Position numbers and translations under genes: made by a program
Notes under the pieces: generated by a model
What the model was told of the DNA's origin: nothing
Databases searched by the model: none
The model's input: the letters and a program-made list of their open reading frames with translations, nothing else
Shown here: positions 8,439-17,753 of the stretch, one piece after another
How the letters are laid out: every line of letters begins with the position of its first letter
How positions within the stretch are numbered: the stretch's first letter is position 1
From: an uncultured Blautia sp.
Lineage (GTDB): Bacteria; Bacillota; Clostridia; Lachnospirales; Lachnospiraceae
DNA: 35,870 nt
NCBI GenBank assembly: GCA_934378195.1
Contig: CAKRPO010000020.1
Location: 1 to 35,870, forward strand
Direction: 5' to 3'

Positions 8439-8473
8439 GCCCGGGAGGTCTTCGGATCTTCCGGGCGCTTTTT
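8439..8473 (+). terminator. Intrinsic terminator of fucU
   Basis: A 12-bp stem (8439-8450 with 8455-8466, two G-T pairs) closed by a TTCG tetraloop and followed by GCTTTTT. This is a textbook rho-independent terminator 26 bp after the fucU stop. Confidence 0.93.
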
Positions 8474-8492
8474 ATCTCAGTCGAGAAGACTC

Positions 8493-8509
8493 CCACCTCT
8501 TTCAGGTGG
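8493..8509. repeat. Small hairpin upstream of the peptidase gene
   Basis: CCACCT (8493-8498) pairs with AGGTGG (8504-8509) around a 5-nt loop. It lies between the fucU terminator and the peptidase promoter. No U tract follows. Function unknown; it may be part of a dispersed repeat. Confidence 0.35.
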
Positions 8510-8565
8510 TGAGTAATGGCAAATTTGTCCCCCACTACTTTGTATAGTTATCGTTCACAGCAACT

Positions 8566-8593
8566 TTGCATTTCGTACGGTATGTGATATGAT
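8566..8593 (+). promoter_or_regulatory. Promoter of the secreted peptidase gene
   Basis: TTGCAT (8566-8571), a 16-bp spacer and TATGAT (8588-8593) preceded by TG one base upstream, i.e. an extended -10 box. It is about 50 bp before the start codon. Confidence 0.55.
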
Positions 8594-8644
8594 AAAGAAA
8601 ATCTTTACAAAATGATACGACTTACTTTTGATCAGGAGGTTTTC

Positions 8645-11305
8645 ATGACTTATCATAAATATTTCAGTAAAAAGCAAACGCTGGCTTTTCTGCTGGCAGG
8701 CTCTCTTTTTCTGACAGGTATTCCTGTATATGCGGCCGATACTGATAACAGCTCCACAGTTCTGACAGCAGAAGATGAAGGCAATACCACGGATGCCGAT
8801 GTCGATATTTCAGACTCCGGTATTTCGTCAGACAAAGCCGATCTCACAGTGGAATCAGAAAATCCGGATACCGACCTTTCTTTCGAGGAAGATTCTGAAG
8901 ACTCTGGTGTAACCACAGGATCAGAAGAAGAGACATTCTCTGCCGGTGACGATGAAGCTGTTTTTTCTTCCGGAAATGAGTACGACAGCGAAGATGGTCT
9001 GAATTATATTCTCGGCCGTCCCATGACTGAGGAAGAACGCCAGGCACAGCTGGCACCACTGCAGAACCTGACCCCGATGCAGACAAACGATACCGTAAGC
9101 AGTGACATCGACATTGCTGCCTACGCACTTTACCCACCCACCTATAATGCTGCTGAAGACGGACTTGTTTCCTCTGTCAAAAATCAGGGCGACCTGAGTC
9201 TTTGCTGGGCTTTCAGTCTTGCCTCCAACTTTGAGACATCACTGCTCAGCCGGAATCTTGGATACCTGGACCTTTCCGAAGAGCAGCTGGCTTATTTCTG
9301 GGCACACCGTGTCAATGATCCGCTTGGCAACACTCCAAATGACCAGATCATCCGAATGACAGGCGATTATCACGGGACCGGAAATGGCACTGTTGCTTCC
9401 TTCTTTCTCAGTACCTGGTCCGGTATGACTACCGAGCAGAAAGTACCTTTAAGTTCCACAGCTACTGTATGGCCGGCCAGCCTTGCCTACGATACAGATG
9501 CCTATATGCAGGATGCAGTTTTTTCCCAATATAGTGTAGACCGTACCAAACAGCTTCTGATGAACTATTATTCCGTATCTGTCATGATCGATATGCTTGG
9601 CAGCTATTACTGTCCCGATACCGCGGCCTACAGCTGCCCGCTCCCTGTCAGTAAGGACAATCCAGTCAATCATGCAGTAACGATTGTTGGCTGGGATGAT
9701 ACTTATTCAAAAGAAAATTTCCCGGAAGCTTCCGGTGTACAGGAGAATGGTGCCTGGATCGTTAAGAACAGCTATGGTTCTTCATGGGGAAAAAACGGTT
9801 ATTTTTATCTTTCTTATGAAGATCTGTCCATCAGCAATCTGGTCTGCAATACAGCCGTGACCACCCCTGCATATCCGAACAATTATTTTTATGACGGCTC
9901 CAATGTCGGAACTGTCACCTTCCCTGGCGGTACGATCAAGAACGGATATTACATCTCCAATATTTTCAAAGCGACCGCTGGCAATGGAATGGATGAAGAG
10001 CTTGGTGAAATTGTAACGGCTGTCCCGCAGGATAACACACAGTTCCAGATTCAGGTCTACACCAATCTGACAGATTCTTCGAATCCTGCAAGCGGAACAC
10101 CTGCCTACGAAGGACCGCTTACTTACACACAGCCACTTGCCGGTATCCATACCATTCAACTGGAAAATCCAGTCAGGATTCCTGCAGGAACTCTTTATTC
10201 TGTTGTTCTCAGGCTCACAGATGGCAGCCAGAAATGTTATGTGGAAAAATCTACATATTCAAATCCTAATGAAACTGACAAATCCTGGTTCCAGACCATT
10301 TCTGGAATTGATCCGAATCAGAGCTTCTATTCTGTCAACGGGCAGAAATGGACAGACGCCGGTGCCTCCAGCTCCGGGTACTGCTTTTCTATCAAAGCAC
10401 ATACAAAGACACTGAATACTTCAACTGCTGTCACACCGACGCCTTCCGACAATGAGACACCTGTCGTTCCAGCACCAGATCCGGATGCATCTCCCGAAGT
10501 TACTCCGGGAACTACTCCCAAAGTTACTCCGGCAATCACTCCTGAGATTGAGGTTCCTGATGAACCGGATGAAACGCCAACAACCACACCCGTTCCTGTA
10601 AAATATCAGCTTCGCTACAGTAAAAATACCAGCCTCGCTGTGGGAAATCTGCCTTCTTCTGCTTCTGCTCAGAAAGGAACTACCGTTACGATTGGCCGCG
10701 CTCCATACTGTAATTCCAGATTTTTCACCGGATGGAACGCTCGTGCGGACGGCAAAGGAACCAGCTACGCACCTGGTCAGAAAATAAAGCTCACCAAAAA
10801 TATAACACTTTATGCACAGTGGACTTACAGCTATGTTTCATCCAGCAAACTGAAATACCGGGTGACCGGTCGTCAGACTGTTACCTGCTACGGAACCACA
10901 AACAATAAGATTACCAAAGTCAGCATTCCTGCAACAATCAAATATAAAGGAATCACTTACCGCGTCACCTCTGTATGGGCAAATGCATTCAAAAGCCGCA
11001 CCCGACTTACTTCCGTCACGATCGGAAATAACGTATCTGTGATCGGTGTAAATGCATTTTATAAGTGTAAAAATCTGAAAAAAGTGACCATCGGCACAGG
11101 ACTGACGCAGATCAATGCCAATGCCTTCCGCGGTATTAAAAAAAGCTCCACGATCACGATCCGCAGTCTGAAGCTTAAGAAAGTCTATGGACGGATTGAT
11201 CAGTCGACCTCACGCATGACCGTACGTGTCCTTAAGAGAAAATATGCTGCATACCGGAAACTGCTGCGTAAGAAATCCAGCACAGTAATCGTCAAAAAAT
11301 ATTAA
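8645..11305 (+). CDS. Secreted C1 (papain-like) peptidase with InlB-type and BspA-like LRR repeats
   Basis: An 886-residue exported protein. A signal peptide (1-30, cleaved after VYA) is followed by an acidic Ser/Thr/Asp-rich stretch (to about 120). The C1A peptidase domain has oxyanion Gln181 and nucleophile Cys187 (CWAFS), His343 (VNHAVTIVGW) and Asn375 (KNSYGSSWGKNGYF). A beta-rich module follows to about 590, probably the lectin-like domain often found after such peptidases, then a Pro/Thr linker (about 594-648), one Listeria-Bacteroides (InlB B) repeat (about 653-725) and LRR_5/BspA repeats (TSVTIGNNVSVIGVNAFYKC) to the end. AGGAGG sits 5 nt before the ATG at 8645. There is no LPXTG motif, so it is released or held non-covalently. 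It is monocistronic, convergent with the pilus operon. Confidence 0.9.
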   Translation: MTYHKYFSKKQTLAFLLAGSLFLTGIPVYAADTDNSSTVLTAEDEGNTTDADVDISDSGISSDKADLTVESENPDTDLSFEEDSEDSGVTTGSEEETFSAGDDEAVFSSGNEYDSEDGLNYILGRPMTEEERQAQLAPLQNLTPMQTNDTVSSDIDIAAYALYPPTYNAAEDGLVSSVKNQGDLSLCWAFSLASNFETSLLSRNLGYLDLSEEQLAYFWAHRVNDPLGNTPNDQIIRMTGDYHGTGNGTVASFFLSTWSGMTTEQKVPLSSTATVWPASLAYDTDAYMQDAVFSQYSVDRTKQLLMNYYSVSVMIDMLGSYYCPDTAAYSCPLPVSKDNPVNHAVTIVGWDDTYSKENFPEASGVQENGAWIVKNSYGSSWGKNGYFYLSYEDLSISNLVCNTAVTTPAYPNNYFYDGSNVGTVTFPGGTIKNGYYISNIFKATAGNGMDEELGEIVTAVPQDNTQFQIQVYTNLTDSSNPASGTPAYEGPLTYTQPLAGIHTIQLENPVRIPAGTLYSVVLRLTDGSQKCYVEKSTYSNPNETDKSWFQTISGIDPNQSFYSVNGQKWTDAGASSSGYCFSIKAHTKTLNTSTAVTPTPSDNETPVVPAPDPDASPEVTPGTTPKVTPAITPEIEVPDEPDETPTTTPVPVKYQLRYSKNTSLAVGNLPSSASAQKGTTVTIGRAPYCNSRFFTGWNARADGKGTSYAPGQKIKLTKNITLYAQWTYSYVSSSKLKYRVTGRQTVTCYGTTNNKITKVSIPATIKYKGITYRVTSVWANAFKSRTRLTSVTIGNNVSVIGVNAFYKCKNLKKVTIGTGLTQINANAFRGIKKSSTITIRSLKLKKVYGRIDQSTSRMTVRVLKRKYAAYRKLLRKKSSTVIVKKY

Positions 11306-11330
11306 CTTCCCAAACAATTATGTAATGTAA

Positions 11331-11361
11331 AAAAGGTGTTACCATAATGGTAGCACCTTTT
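11331..11361 (+). terminator. Intrinsic terminator of the peptidase gene
   Basis: A 14-bp stem (AAAAGGTG... with ...CACCTTTT, one G-T pair) around a TAA loop, 25 bp after the stop. The 3' arm ends in TTTT and the 5' arm begins with an A run, so it could act in both directions, also for the convergent giant gene. Confidence 0.88.
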
Positions 11362-11369
11362 CGTAATTT

Positions 11370-11449
11370 AAGTAACAAGATGGGCGGCGTATCCATCATC
11401 TCAGGTACTCTTACGAGTGCGTCGGGGGCCTTTCCGACCTTTGTTACTT
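11370..11449. ncRNA. Cloverleaf-folding intergenic element (candidate structured RNA)
   Basis: A perfect 9-bp outer stem (11370-11378 with 11441-11449) encloses three hairpins: 11379-11383 with 11393-11397; 11405-11410 with 11415-11420 (6 bp, one G-T pair, 4-nt loop); and 11421-11427 with 11432-11438 (5 Watson-Crick plus 2 G-T pairs). The parts abut nearly without linkers. It lies 24 bp beyond the stop of the giant minus-strand gene and 64 bp beyond the peptidase stop. Its strand is undecided; a T-rich run follows on the plus strand. It does not read as a tRNA. It may be an RNA, a transcript 3' structure, or a small folded mobile element. Confidence 0.45.
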
Positions 11450-11473
11450 TGTTTATTATTTTATTGCTGTTCT

Positions 11474-14400
11474 TTAATCCATTTCAAAAAGCTGACGCTG
11501 TTTCAGGTCGATGGATGACCATGAAGTATTTGTAATTATCTTTCCATACAAATTGACTGTACTTGTTACTTTTACATATACTGTGCAGCTTTCATTGTAA
11601 GAATGATCTGCTTTTTTAAGAAACTGCTCAATATTTGAGATATTTAATCCATATGCATTATTCTCCGTCAAATGAAAACTTCCATCACTTCCGAGACTGA
11701 CTCTTTCATCACTTCCATATGGTATCAGTTCCTGTATCACAGAATTCAGAGAAACAACCTTTTTATTCGTCATTTCCGGTGGACAATCATCCAGAATCCG
11801 GGCATTCTCGCTCTCGCTGTCAATATAAAAATCAACTGTCATATTTGCAGTATTACCTGAACTCAGATCAGCACTGACCATATTATAATCTTTTACATTG
11901 AAATACAGCTCTTCATCTTGTTCCAGAACATTCCCACTATCAGCATCCGTTCCGGAAACCCAACTGGACTGGTCTGTCATATAATAACGTGAAGACTCTG
12001 TTTCTGCAGACGGATCCAATGCTTTAACAAAATGGATCTCCGGTTCCACCGCGGCTACATTCGCTGCAGCTACCATAGCATTTACAAACAGCCTGACCTC
12101 ATCCTTATCTTTTACTACGGAATGTCCGGCACCTGTATAAATGACATTTCCTTTGCTGTAAAAGTAGTAATTGTTTCTGACATCATTTGGCGAATCACTG
12201 TATTTCTTTTCGCTCAGGCAATACCACACCACAATATCATTTTTTCCGTCACTGTCTTTATCCTGCTCCAGTGCCAGCTGATAATACTGTCCGTGAGTTG
12301 TAGCAATTGTCATTGTATTCGGGATCACATATGGATACTGTGTGATCGCACCATCATTTACCTTTGTCGCTTTATTAACAGTATTCCCTCCTTCGCCAAC
12401 ATTGACCGCTTCAATCTGCATATTCGTATATCCCTGCGTCTGTTTGTAACTTTTAGTTCCAGCTGAACCGCTCTGATATGCCACATCTCCAGCCAGCTTC
12501 ATCAGCTCCGCAAAAGAAACTCCATTACCATCTGTCAGATCATTTCCATTTTTCAGCAGACTCATTACACTGGTCGTTGAACCAGCAAATGTATTTTTGT
12601 TGGTTATTCCATAACGGTCCATACCAACGATTTCCCTGAGGACTGTGTTCATCTGAACTCCCCAGTTGGCCCTATTATGATTGATCAGCCAGCTGGTATA
12701 AAGCTCATATCCCTCAACATGATTATGATTTTTATCATAATTATAATTATAGAGAGAGGTCGTATCGTGAGAAAAAATAACACTTTTTCCATCTTCTATA
12801 AACTGAAGAAGTGCCTCTACACCACCTTCTTCAATATTCTGATATACATCATCAAATCCAATGATCACCATCTGTCGGTCCTTCAGATAGCTGTCTGCTA
12901 CTTCCCTGCTTTTTGAAAAATCATCTACCGTAACTCTCTGAACTTTAATATTGAAGTCTTCCAGATCTTTTATCGCATCATAGAATTCTCCACTCTTATT
13001 ATCCAGCTGATCCTGTAAATCCCAGGTTCCATTAGTCTTTTTTCCGGCAGATGTTGCAGAATCTGAACAGGATATTGCCGGTAAAATCTGAAGTACATTA
13101 ATATCTATCTTTGTTCCATTTGCAGACTGTTTTGAATATCCGGTCTCTGATACTCTGATATTCGTGTTTGCAGAATTTACAATCTCCAGTTTCCATGCAA
13201 TCAACTTATAATAATCTGCCGGAATTTTTCTGGTAAGTGTATACTCCTCTCCTGCTTTCAGTTCATAATGAGATTTCCCATCATTGTCCGAAACACGTGG
13301 CTGCACACTTCCTGATGAATCTCTGATTTCCATATATGCAGCCTGTTCTTCGGAATCAGAAAGATTTCCATCAAAATTCAGATCAAAATACAGTCTGCAA
13401 TCGTATCTGGTACTGGCCGGAGACACTGCTGCCTCATCCCGGATTGTAAAACGATATGTCATCTCTCCGGATATATAATTATAGGAACAAATCGTTTTTT
13501 CTCCAGATTCATCTTTGATTGCTTCACCAGCGGAATGTCCATCTCTCGGTGCTTCTGCCGGTTTACCATTTTCAGAGAACTCAATGGAAGGTTTCGCTAA
13601 CATAGTCAGAAATACAATTTTCTGATTTCCCTCTTCCAGATCTGAACGGGTAAATACATTATTATATTTCAAAGCTTCATTTATGAATTTGTACATGTAT
13701 GACGAATTGTCCACCTTTGATGTAACGTTTCCATCCTGCACCAGCTTGTCTCCCAAAACAACCGGATAGCCGCTTTTTACAAAGCTCATCAGCTCTGTAT
13801 ACTGCTGTTTTGTAATATCATTCCCCGATCCACGGAAAGAATTCGTACTCGAATCCGTATTCATAGAACCATCTGCGTTAAAATCCTCCGGGTAAAGGCC
13901 CATTAATTTCCATGTACTGTTCTTATTCTCAATGCGCGCTTTCTGCAGACCTCCCACATGAGTATAAAGAGTCCCGTTATCACCAATAATATCTGTGTTG
14001 AAACTGCTCTCCTGTCCTTCACCATCTCCAATATAGATCATGTCATATTTTGAATTAATGTCATCGATATGCCCTACATATTCGGACGAAGTCATATTTG
14101 TAACAGTTGGCGTTGCCACTACTTCTCCAAGATTATAAAATCCCAGCTCCGCACAGGAAGCATATTTTCTGCTGGACTCTGTAGAATAGGCACTCACTAT
14201 CTGTACCTCTACTGCACTGACATTTGCTACCGCATCAAATGTAATTCTTTTACAACCTGAATCCTGAGCACCTGTATATGTAAATGAGCAATCAGAAAGT
14301 TTTTGGATCACTTTACCAGTTTTATCATAAAACACCAGATTAAACGTAATTATTTTACCGTTCTGACTTCCATTTGCAGAATAATTACGCGGCTGATATT

Positions 14401-17400
14401 CAAATGTATTAACGGTCTGTGCTTCTTTAAAGCTGGCTTTCATGTAATGATATTTGGTGTTATGTCCAGCTACAAACCCCTGCCAGTCCATTCCAGTCCA
14501 TCTGCTATGCCAGAACGTACTCTTATCACCATCTATTGCCAGATTTCCGCCATGCTTTTCTGTATCTGTCTCCACATCACCTTCTGCACAGCATGTCTCA
14601 ACATCTGTAATCTGAGCTTCTTTATAAGCTCCCGCATTCAGCCACTGCAGAACTGTTGAAGGTTTTACCTGGTTTTTATCAGCTACTTTATCAGGCTCAA
14701 TTGCCAGCACAGAAAGCTCCGTTTTTGCAGTTTCCAGTCGTTTATACTTATAATTGATAATATACTCAATCGCTCTGGCAAAACTCAGCTCCGTGCTCAA
14801 TGCTTCCGTTTCTTCATCTGTATTCTCTGTATTGAGTTCTCTGTATTTATTCTCGCTTTCGATATAACTGCTGATTTCCTCGAATCCTTCAGATCCTGTT
14901 TCACTGAACGTCGTGTAAAAGTCTTTATTTATAAGATTCTCTGCACTGTTTTCACGGTCAAAAATATTTCTAAAGAAATATACACAGGTATTCACATAAT
15001 GACCGTCTGCATCATCTGTTGTACTTTTAATCAGACTCTCGAAAGCTCTTCCGACAGTTGCTGTCGCATTCAGATCTACATTTTCTACATTTATAATACA
15101 TGGAAGCTTATTTGTCGTGACCACATCTGAAAGTGCTTCTGCGATTTCCTTTCCAAGATTTCCATTCACATAAATAAGATCGTAATCTGCGAGCATTTCT
15201 GCTATGTCATTATTTGATTCTCCATCACCTGTATCAGCTGCCACATCCTCTGAAAGCTCTATATCGTTTTCTGTGTCATCATCCAACTCTGACTCTGCTT
15301 CCTCAGATACTTCTGCATCTGTCTCGTCAGAAACCGTTTCTTCCTGTACTTCTTCATCGGTGTTTTCGACATCGATGGTATCCTGCTCGTCAGCAGAATC
15401 AGCAGTCTCACCTGCATCCTGTATATCTGCTTCCTGATATTCAGAGCTGAAATCTATTTCTGCATCATCCTGTGTGTCTTCGGTATTTCCTGCATCCACC
15501 GTGCTCTCCGCTTCATCTGTACTGCTGTAACTGGCTGTATCTTCTCCGGACACAGTTGCATACACCGCTCTGGTAATATCATCTGCCGATCTTGTATCCA
15601 CCGTTATGTTGAAATTCTCGAATTCACCGTCTTCCTCATCAGCAGACGCTTTCGGTGTCAGATGGAAGACATCTTTTTTAAACCAGTCATTATTGACGTA
15701 TCCGCCCTGGTAATAAAAATGATCCACTTCTACCTGACAGGACGTCTCTCCACCCGGAACAAAATCGTAGTTGCCACTTCCTGGTGTCAGACTGTACGAT
15801 GCCTCGGAGATATAATGTGTTGCGGTCTTTCCATCCCCCTTAGTGACAGGAAGATAAATCTCCTCATTTTCCGGATAGGACGGGTAATACCAGCCACGAT
15901 ATGCACATGCAGACGGATTTTCGGTCTGGTTATCCACCGCATGGCAGCAAAAATACACTTTTTCCACACGATAGTAATAATCGTATTCCATATTTTGTGG
16001 AATCTCCTGCAGCTCATTAAATGGTACTGCCTGGCGACCTGTCACAATCGAAATCGGATATCTTTTTATAGTTCCACTGTCATCCTGCCCATAGTACCAG
16101 TACTGGTCATTATCCAGAAGAATGTCACCTTCTTCTCTTGCCTTATCGGGATCGCTCTGGATATCATTTTTGGTCTGGGTTTCTTTGTCTTTTACATACG
16201 CAAGATCACCAATCAGTTCGTACTGATAATATGGATATTCTGCAATCGTCTCACCCAGATAAATGTATGGATTCTCCTGGGTACCGGCGGTGGCTGGATT
16301 GAGGATGCCGCCAAGAACTTTTCTGCCTTCTGTATCATCTGTAGTTCCGGCATTCCCTTCTTCTGTCATGTCCAACCCGGCAGTATCCTGCTCTGTGTTA
16401 TCTCCCTCAAAACCAACGGTATTGTCTGGTTCTTCTGTATCTGCATCCACAGACTGTTCACCAGAATCGACTGTCTCATCTGTAAAATCATCCGAAAATT
16501 CTGCGTCAAAATCATCGGAAGACTCCACCGGTGTTTCATATGACTGCAATTCCATGGACACATCCGCATCTGTAGACGGAATCTCTGTATCGCCACTGGC
16601 AAATACATCTTCTCCATCCATCTGATAAGCATTGTCAAAATCTACACTGCTGCTCTCGGAAGCTTCGGAAAAACTGTCTTCTGCAGGATCTTCTGAATCG
16701 TCTGCACTGTTTTTTTCTCCAGAAGTAAACGCATTCGATTCTTCAATCGTACTTTGTACAGCTTCTTTTTCATTATTCTGGATCAGAACTTCATCACTTT
16801 CCGAAAAACCAACTGGATTTTCTCCGGGGAACTGATAGTTCTGTGTATTTATGTCATTTACAATTTCTTCCGTCAGATCTGTATAGACATTTTCATAGTA
16901 GCCATATCTTCCATTTGCATAATCATACTCTGGAAGAATCGCAATCTGTCCTTTGTCCTTTTTCAGTTCGGCGTTAATTTTTTCATTAGATACAGGAGCA
17001 AATTCCAGATAATATGCACCGCGGGAATCGCTGCTCTCTGATGCATGGAAATTCTGTATATTTTCTCTGTATTTCCCCATCTGCTCCTGATCAGTCTGCA
17101 CACCATTTCGTATCGGATAATATTCCTGCTCTTCTTTGGTATAGTTACCGCTACCGGAAGAATTTTCCTGATAGGTTCCGTTCACGGATACAGTATCTGT
17201 TCTGGAATTGCCGCTGAAATCCATCAGGTCAACCTTTGTCCAGTCTGTGTCATCTGTGTCTGTAAAATATTTTTCCTGATACTCTGTATAGGTCAAAGGC
17301 CCGTCATCGCCGGATATCGACTGGATGTTCTTGATGCCGGTGCTGCTGTCTGTCGATCCATCACTGTTTATCCGTATATTCTGCATAAATTCCTGCCGTC

Positions 17401-17740
17401 TTGTCGGTGGAAGTTTGCTCAGGGCATCCTGTACACTTGAGAAATGTACGGTCTGTGTCTGGCCAGACGAATCTGTATACTGATATTCGTACAGTTTCAG
17501 GCTGGGCTCCTGCCCGGATATGTAATAACCGATTTCTGCATCCGCGCTGTCATTTACCAGCTCCAGAATACGGAATGGTTTTTCTTCTGTATTTTCGCTG
17601 ACGATCTGCTCGATGCCGGGCATCATCTCCGACGATGCCTGTACGGAAAGCACTGTCTGGAATAATGCTCCAACTCCCAGGGCGCCTGCGGCCGCAACCG
17701 CAGTGCCTGAGATGAAAAGTTTTTTGTGTTTGAATCTCAT
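11474..17740 (-). CDS. Giant secreted protein of the pilus locus, putative adhesin
   Basis: 2088 residues, last gene of the pilus locus, 13 bp after the PilW-like gene; GAGGG lies 8 nt before the ATG. A Sec signal peptide (1-35, cleavage after VQA) starts it. Two very acidic Asp/Glu/Ser/Thr-rich segments lie at about 325-475 and 727-850. A discoidin (F5/8 type C)-like module, with GGNLAIDGDKSTFWHSRW, covers about 1045-1200. The following stretches (DMIYIGDGEGQ, GYPVVLGDKL, MVIIGFDDVYQ, GKSVIFSHDTTS) resemble the uncharacterised DUF5057 type; that name is tentative. There is no LPXTG motif, C-terminal membrane helix or prepilin motif. Given its place behind four minor pilin genes, I infer a pilus-associated or tip adhesin, by analogy to PilY1 but without homology. 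Confidence 0.75.
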   Translation of the reverse strand: MRFKHKKLFISGTAVAAAGALGVGALFQTVLSVQASSEMMPGIEQIVSENTEEKPFRILELVNDSADAEIGYYISGQEPSLKLYEYQYTDSSGQTQTVHFSSVQDALSKLPPTRRQEFMQNIRINSDGSTDSSTGIKNIQSISGDDGPLTYTEYQEKYFTDTDDTDWTKVDLMDFSGNSRTDTVSVNGTYQENSSGSGNYTKEEQEYYPIRNGVQTDQEQMGKYRENIQNFHASESSDSRGAYYLEFAPVSNEKINAELKKDKGQIAILPEYDYANGRYGYYENVYTDLTEEIVNDINTQNYQFPGENPVGFSESDEVLIQNNEKEAVQSTIEESNAFTSGEKNSADDSEDPAEDSFSEASESSSVDFDNAYQMDGEDVFASGDTEIPSTDADVSMELQSYETPVESSDDFDAEFSDDFTDETVDSGEQSVDADTEEPDNTVGFEGDNTEQDTAGLDMTEEGNAGTTDDTEGRKVLGGILNPATAGTQENPYIYLGETIAEYPYYQYELIGDLAYVKDKETQTKNDIQSDPDKAREEGDILLDNDQYWYYGQDDSGTIKRYPISIVTGRQAVPFNELQEIPQNMEYDYYYRVEKVYFCCHAVDNQTENPSACAYRGWYYPSYPENEEIYLPVTKGDGKTATHYISEASYSLTPGSGNYDFVPGGETSCQVEVDHFYYQGGYVNNDWFKKDVFHLTPKASADEEDGEFENFNITVDTRSADDITRAVYATVSGEDTASYSSTDEAESTVDAGNTEDTQDDAEIDFSSEYQEADIQDAGETADSADEQDTIDVENTDEEVQEETVSDETDAEVSEEAESELDDDTENDIELSEDVAADTGDGESNNDIAEMLADYDLIYVNGNLGKEIAEALSDVVTTNKLPCIINVENVDLNATATVGRAFESLIKSTTDDADGHYVNTCVYFFRNIFDRENSAENLINKDFYTTFSETGSEGFEEISSYIESENKYRELNTENTDEETEALSTELSFARAIEYIINYKYKRLETAKTELSVLAIEPDKVADKNQVKPSTVLQWLNAGAYKEAQITDVETCCAEGDVETDTEKHGGNLAIDGDKSTFWHSRWTGMDWQGFVAGHNTKYHYMKASFKEAQTVNTFEYQPRNYSANGSQNGKIITFNLVFYDKTGKVIQKLSDCSFTYTGAQDSGCKRITFDAVANVSAVEVQIVSAYSTESSRKYASCAELGFYNLGEVVATPTVTNMTSSEYVGHIDDINSKYDMIYIGDGEGQESSFNTDIIGDNGTLYTHVGGLQKARIENKNSTWKLMGLYPEDFNADGSMNTDSSTNSFRGSGNDITKQQYTELMSFVKSGYPVVLGDKLVQDGNVTSKVDNSSYMYKFINEALKYNNVFTRSDLEEGNQKIVFLTMLAKPSIEFSENGKPAEAPRDGHSAGEAIKDESGEKTICSYNYISGEMTYRFTIRDEAAVSPASTRYDCRLYFDLNFDGNLSDSEEQAAYMEIRDSSGSVQPRVSDNDGKSHYELKAGEEYTLTRKIPADYYKLIAWKLEIVNSANTNIRVSETGYSKQSANGTKIDINVLQILPAISCSDSATSAGKKTNGTWDLQDQLDNKSGEFYDAIKDLEDFNIKVQRVTVDDFSKSREVADSYLKDRQMVIIGFDDVYQNIEEGGVEALLQFIEDGKSVIFSHDTTSLYNYNYDKNHNHVEGYELYTSWLINHNRANWGVQMNTVLREIVGMDRYGITNKNTFAGSTTSVMSLLKNGNDLTDGNGVSFAELMKLAGDVAYQSGSAGTKSYKQTQGYTNMQIEAVNVGEGGNTVNKATKVNDGAITQYPYVIPNTMTIATTHGQYYQLALEQDKDSDGKNDIVVWYCLSEKKYSDSPNDVRNNYYFYSKGNVIYTGAGHSVVKDKDEVRLFVNAMVAAANVAAVEPEIHFVKALDPSAETESSRYYMTDQSSWVSGTDADSGNVLEQDEELYFNVKDYNMVSADLSSGNTANMTVDFYIDSESENARILDDCPPEMTNKKVVSLNSVIQELIPYGSDERVSLGSDGSFHLTENNAYGLNISNIEQFLKKADHSYNESCTVYVKVTSTVNLYGKIITNTSWSSIDLKQRQLFEMD

Positions 17741-17753
17741 GTGTGTATCCCTC

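Noticed and set aside
11370..11449. tRNA gene
   Set aside because: Cloverleaf in outline, but the outer stem is 9 bp, the middle hairpin has a 4-nt loop, and no T-loop or CCA-type end is present.
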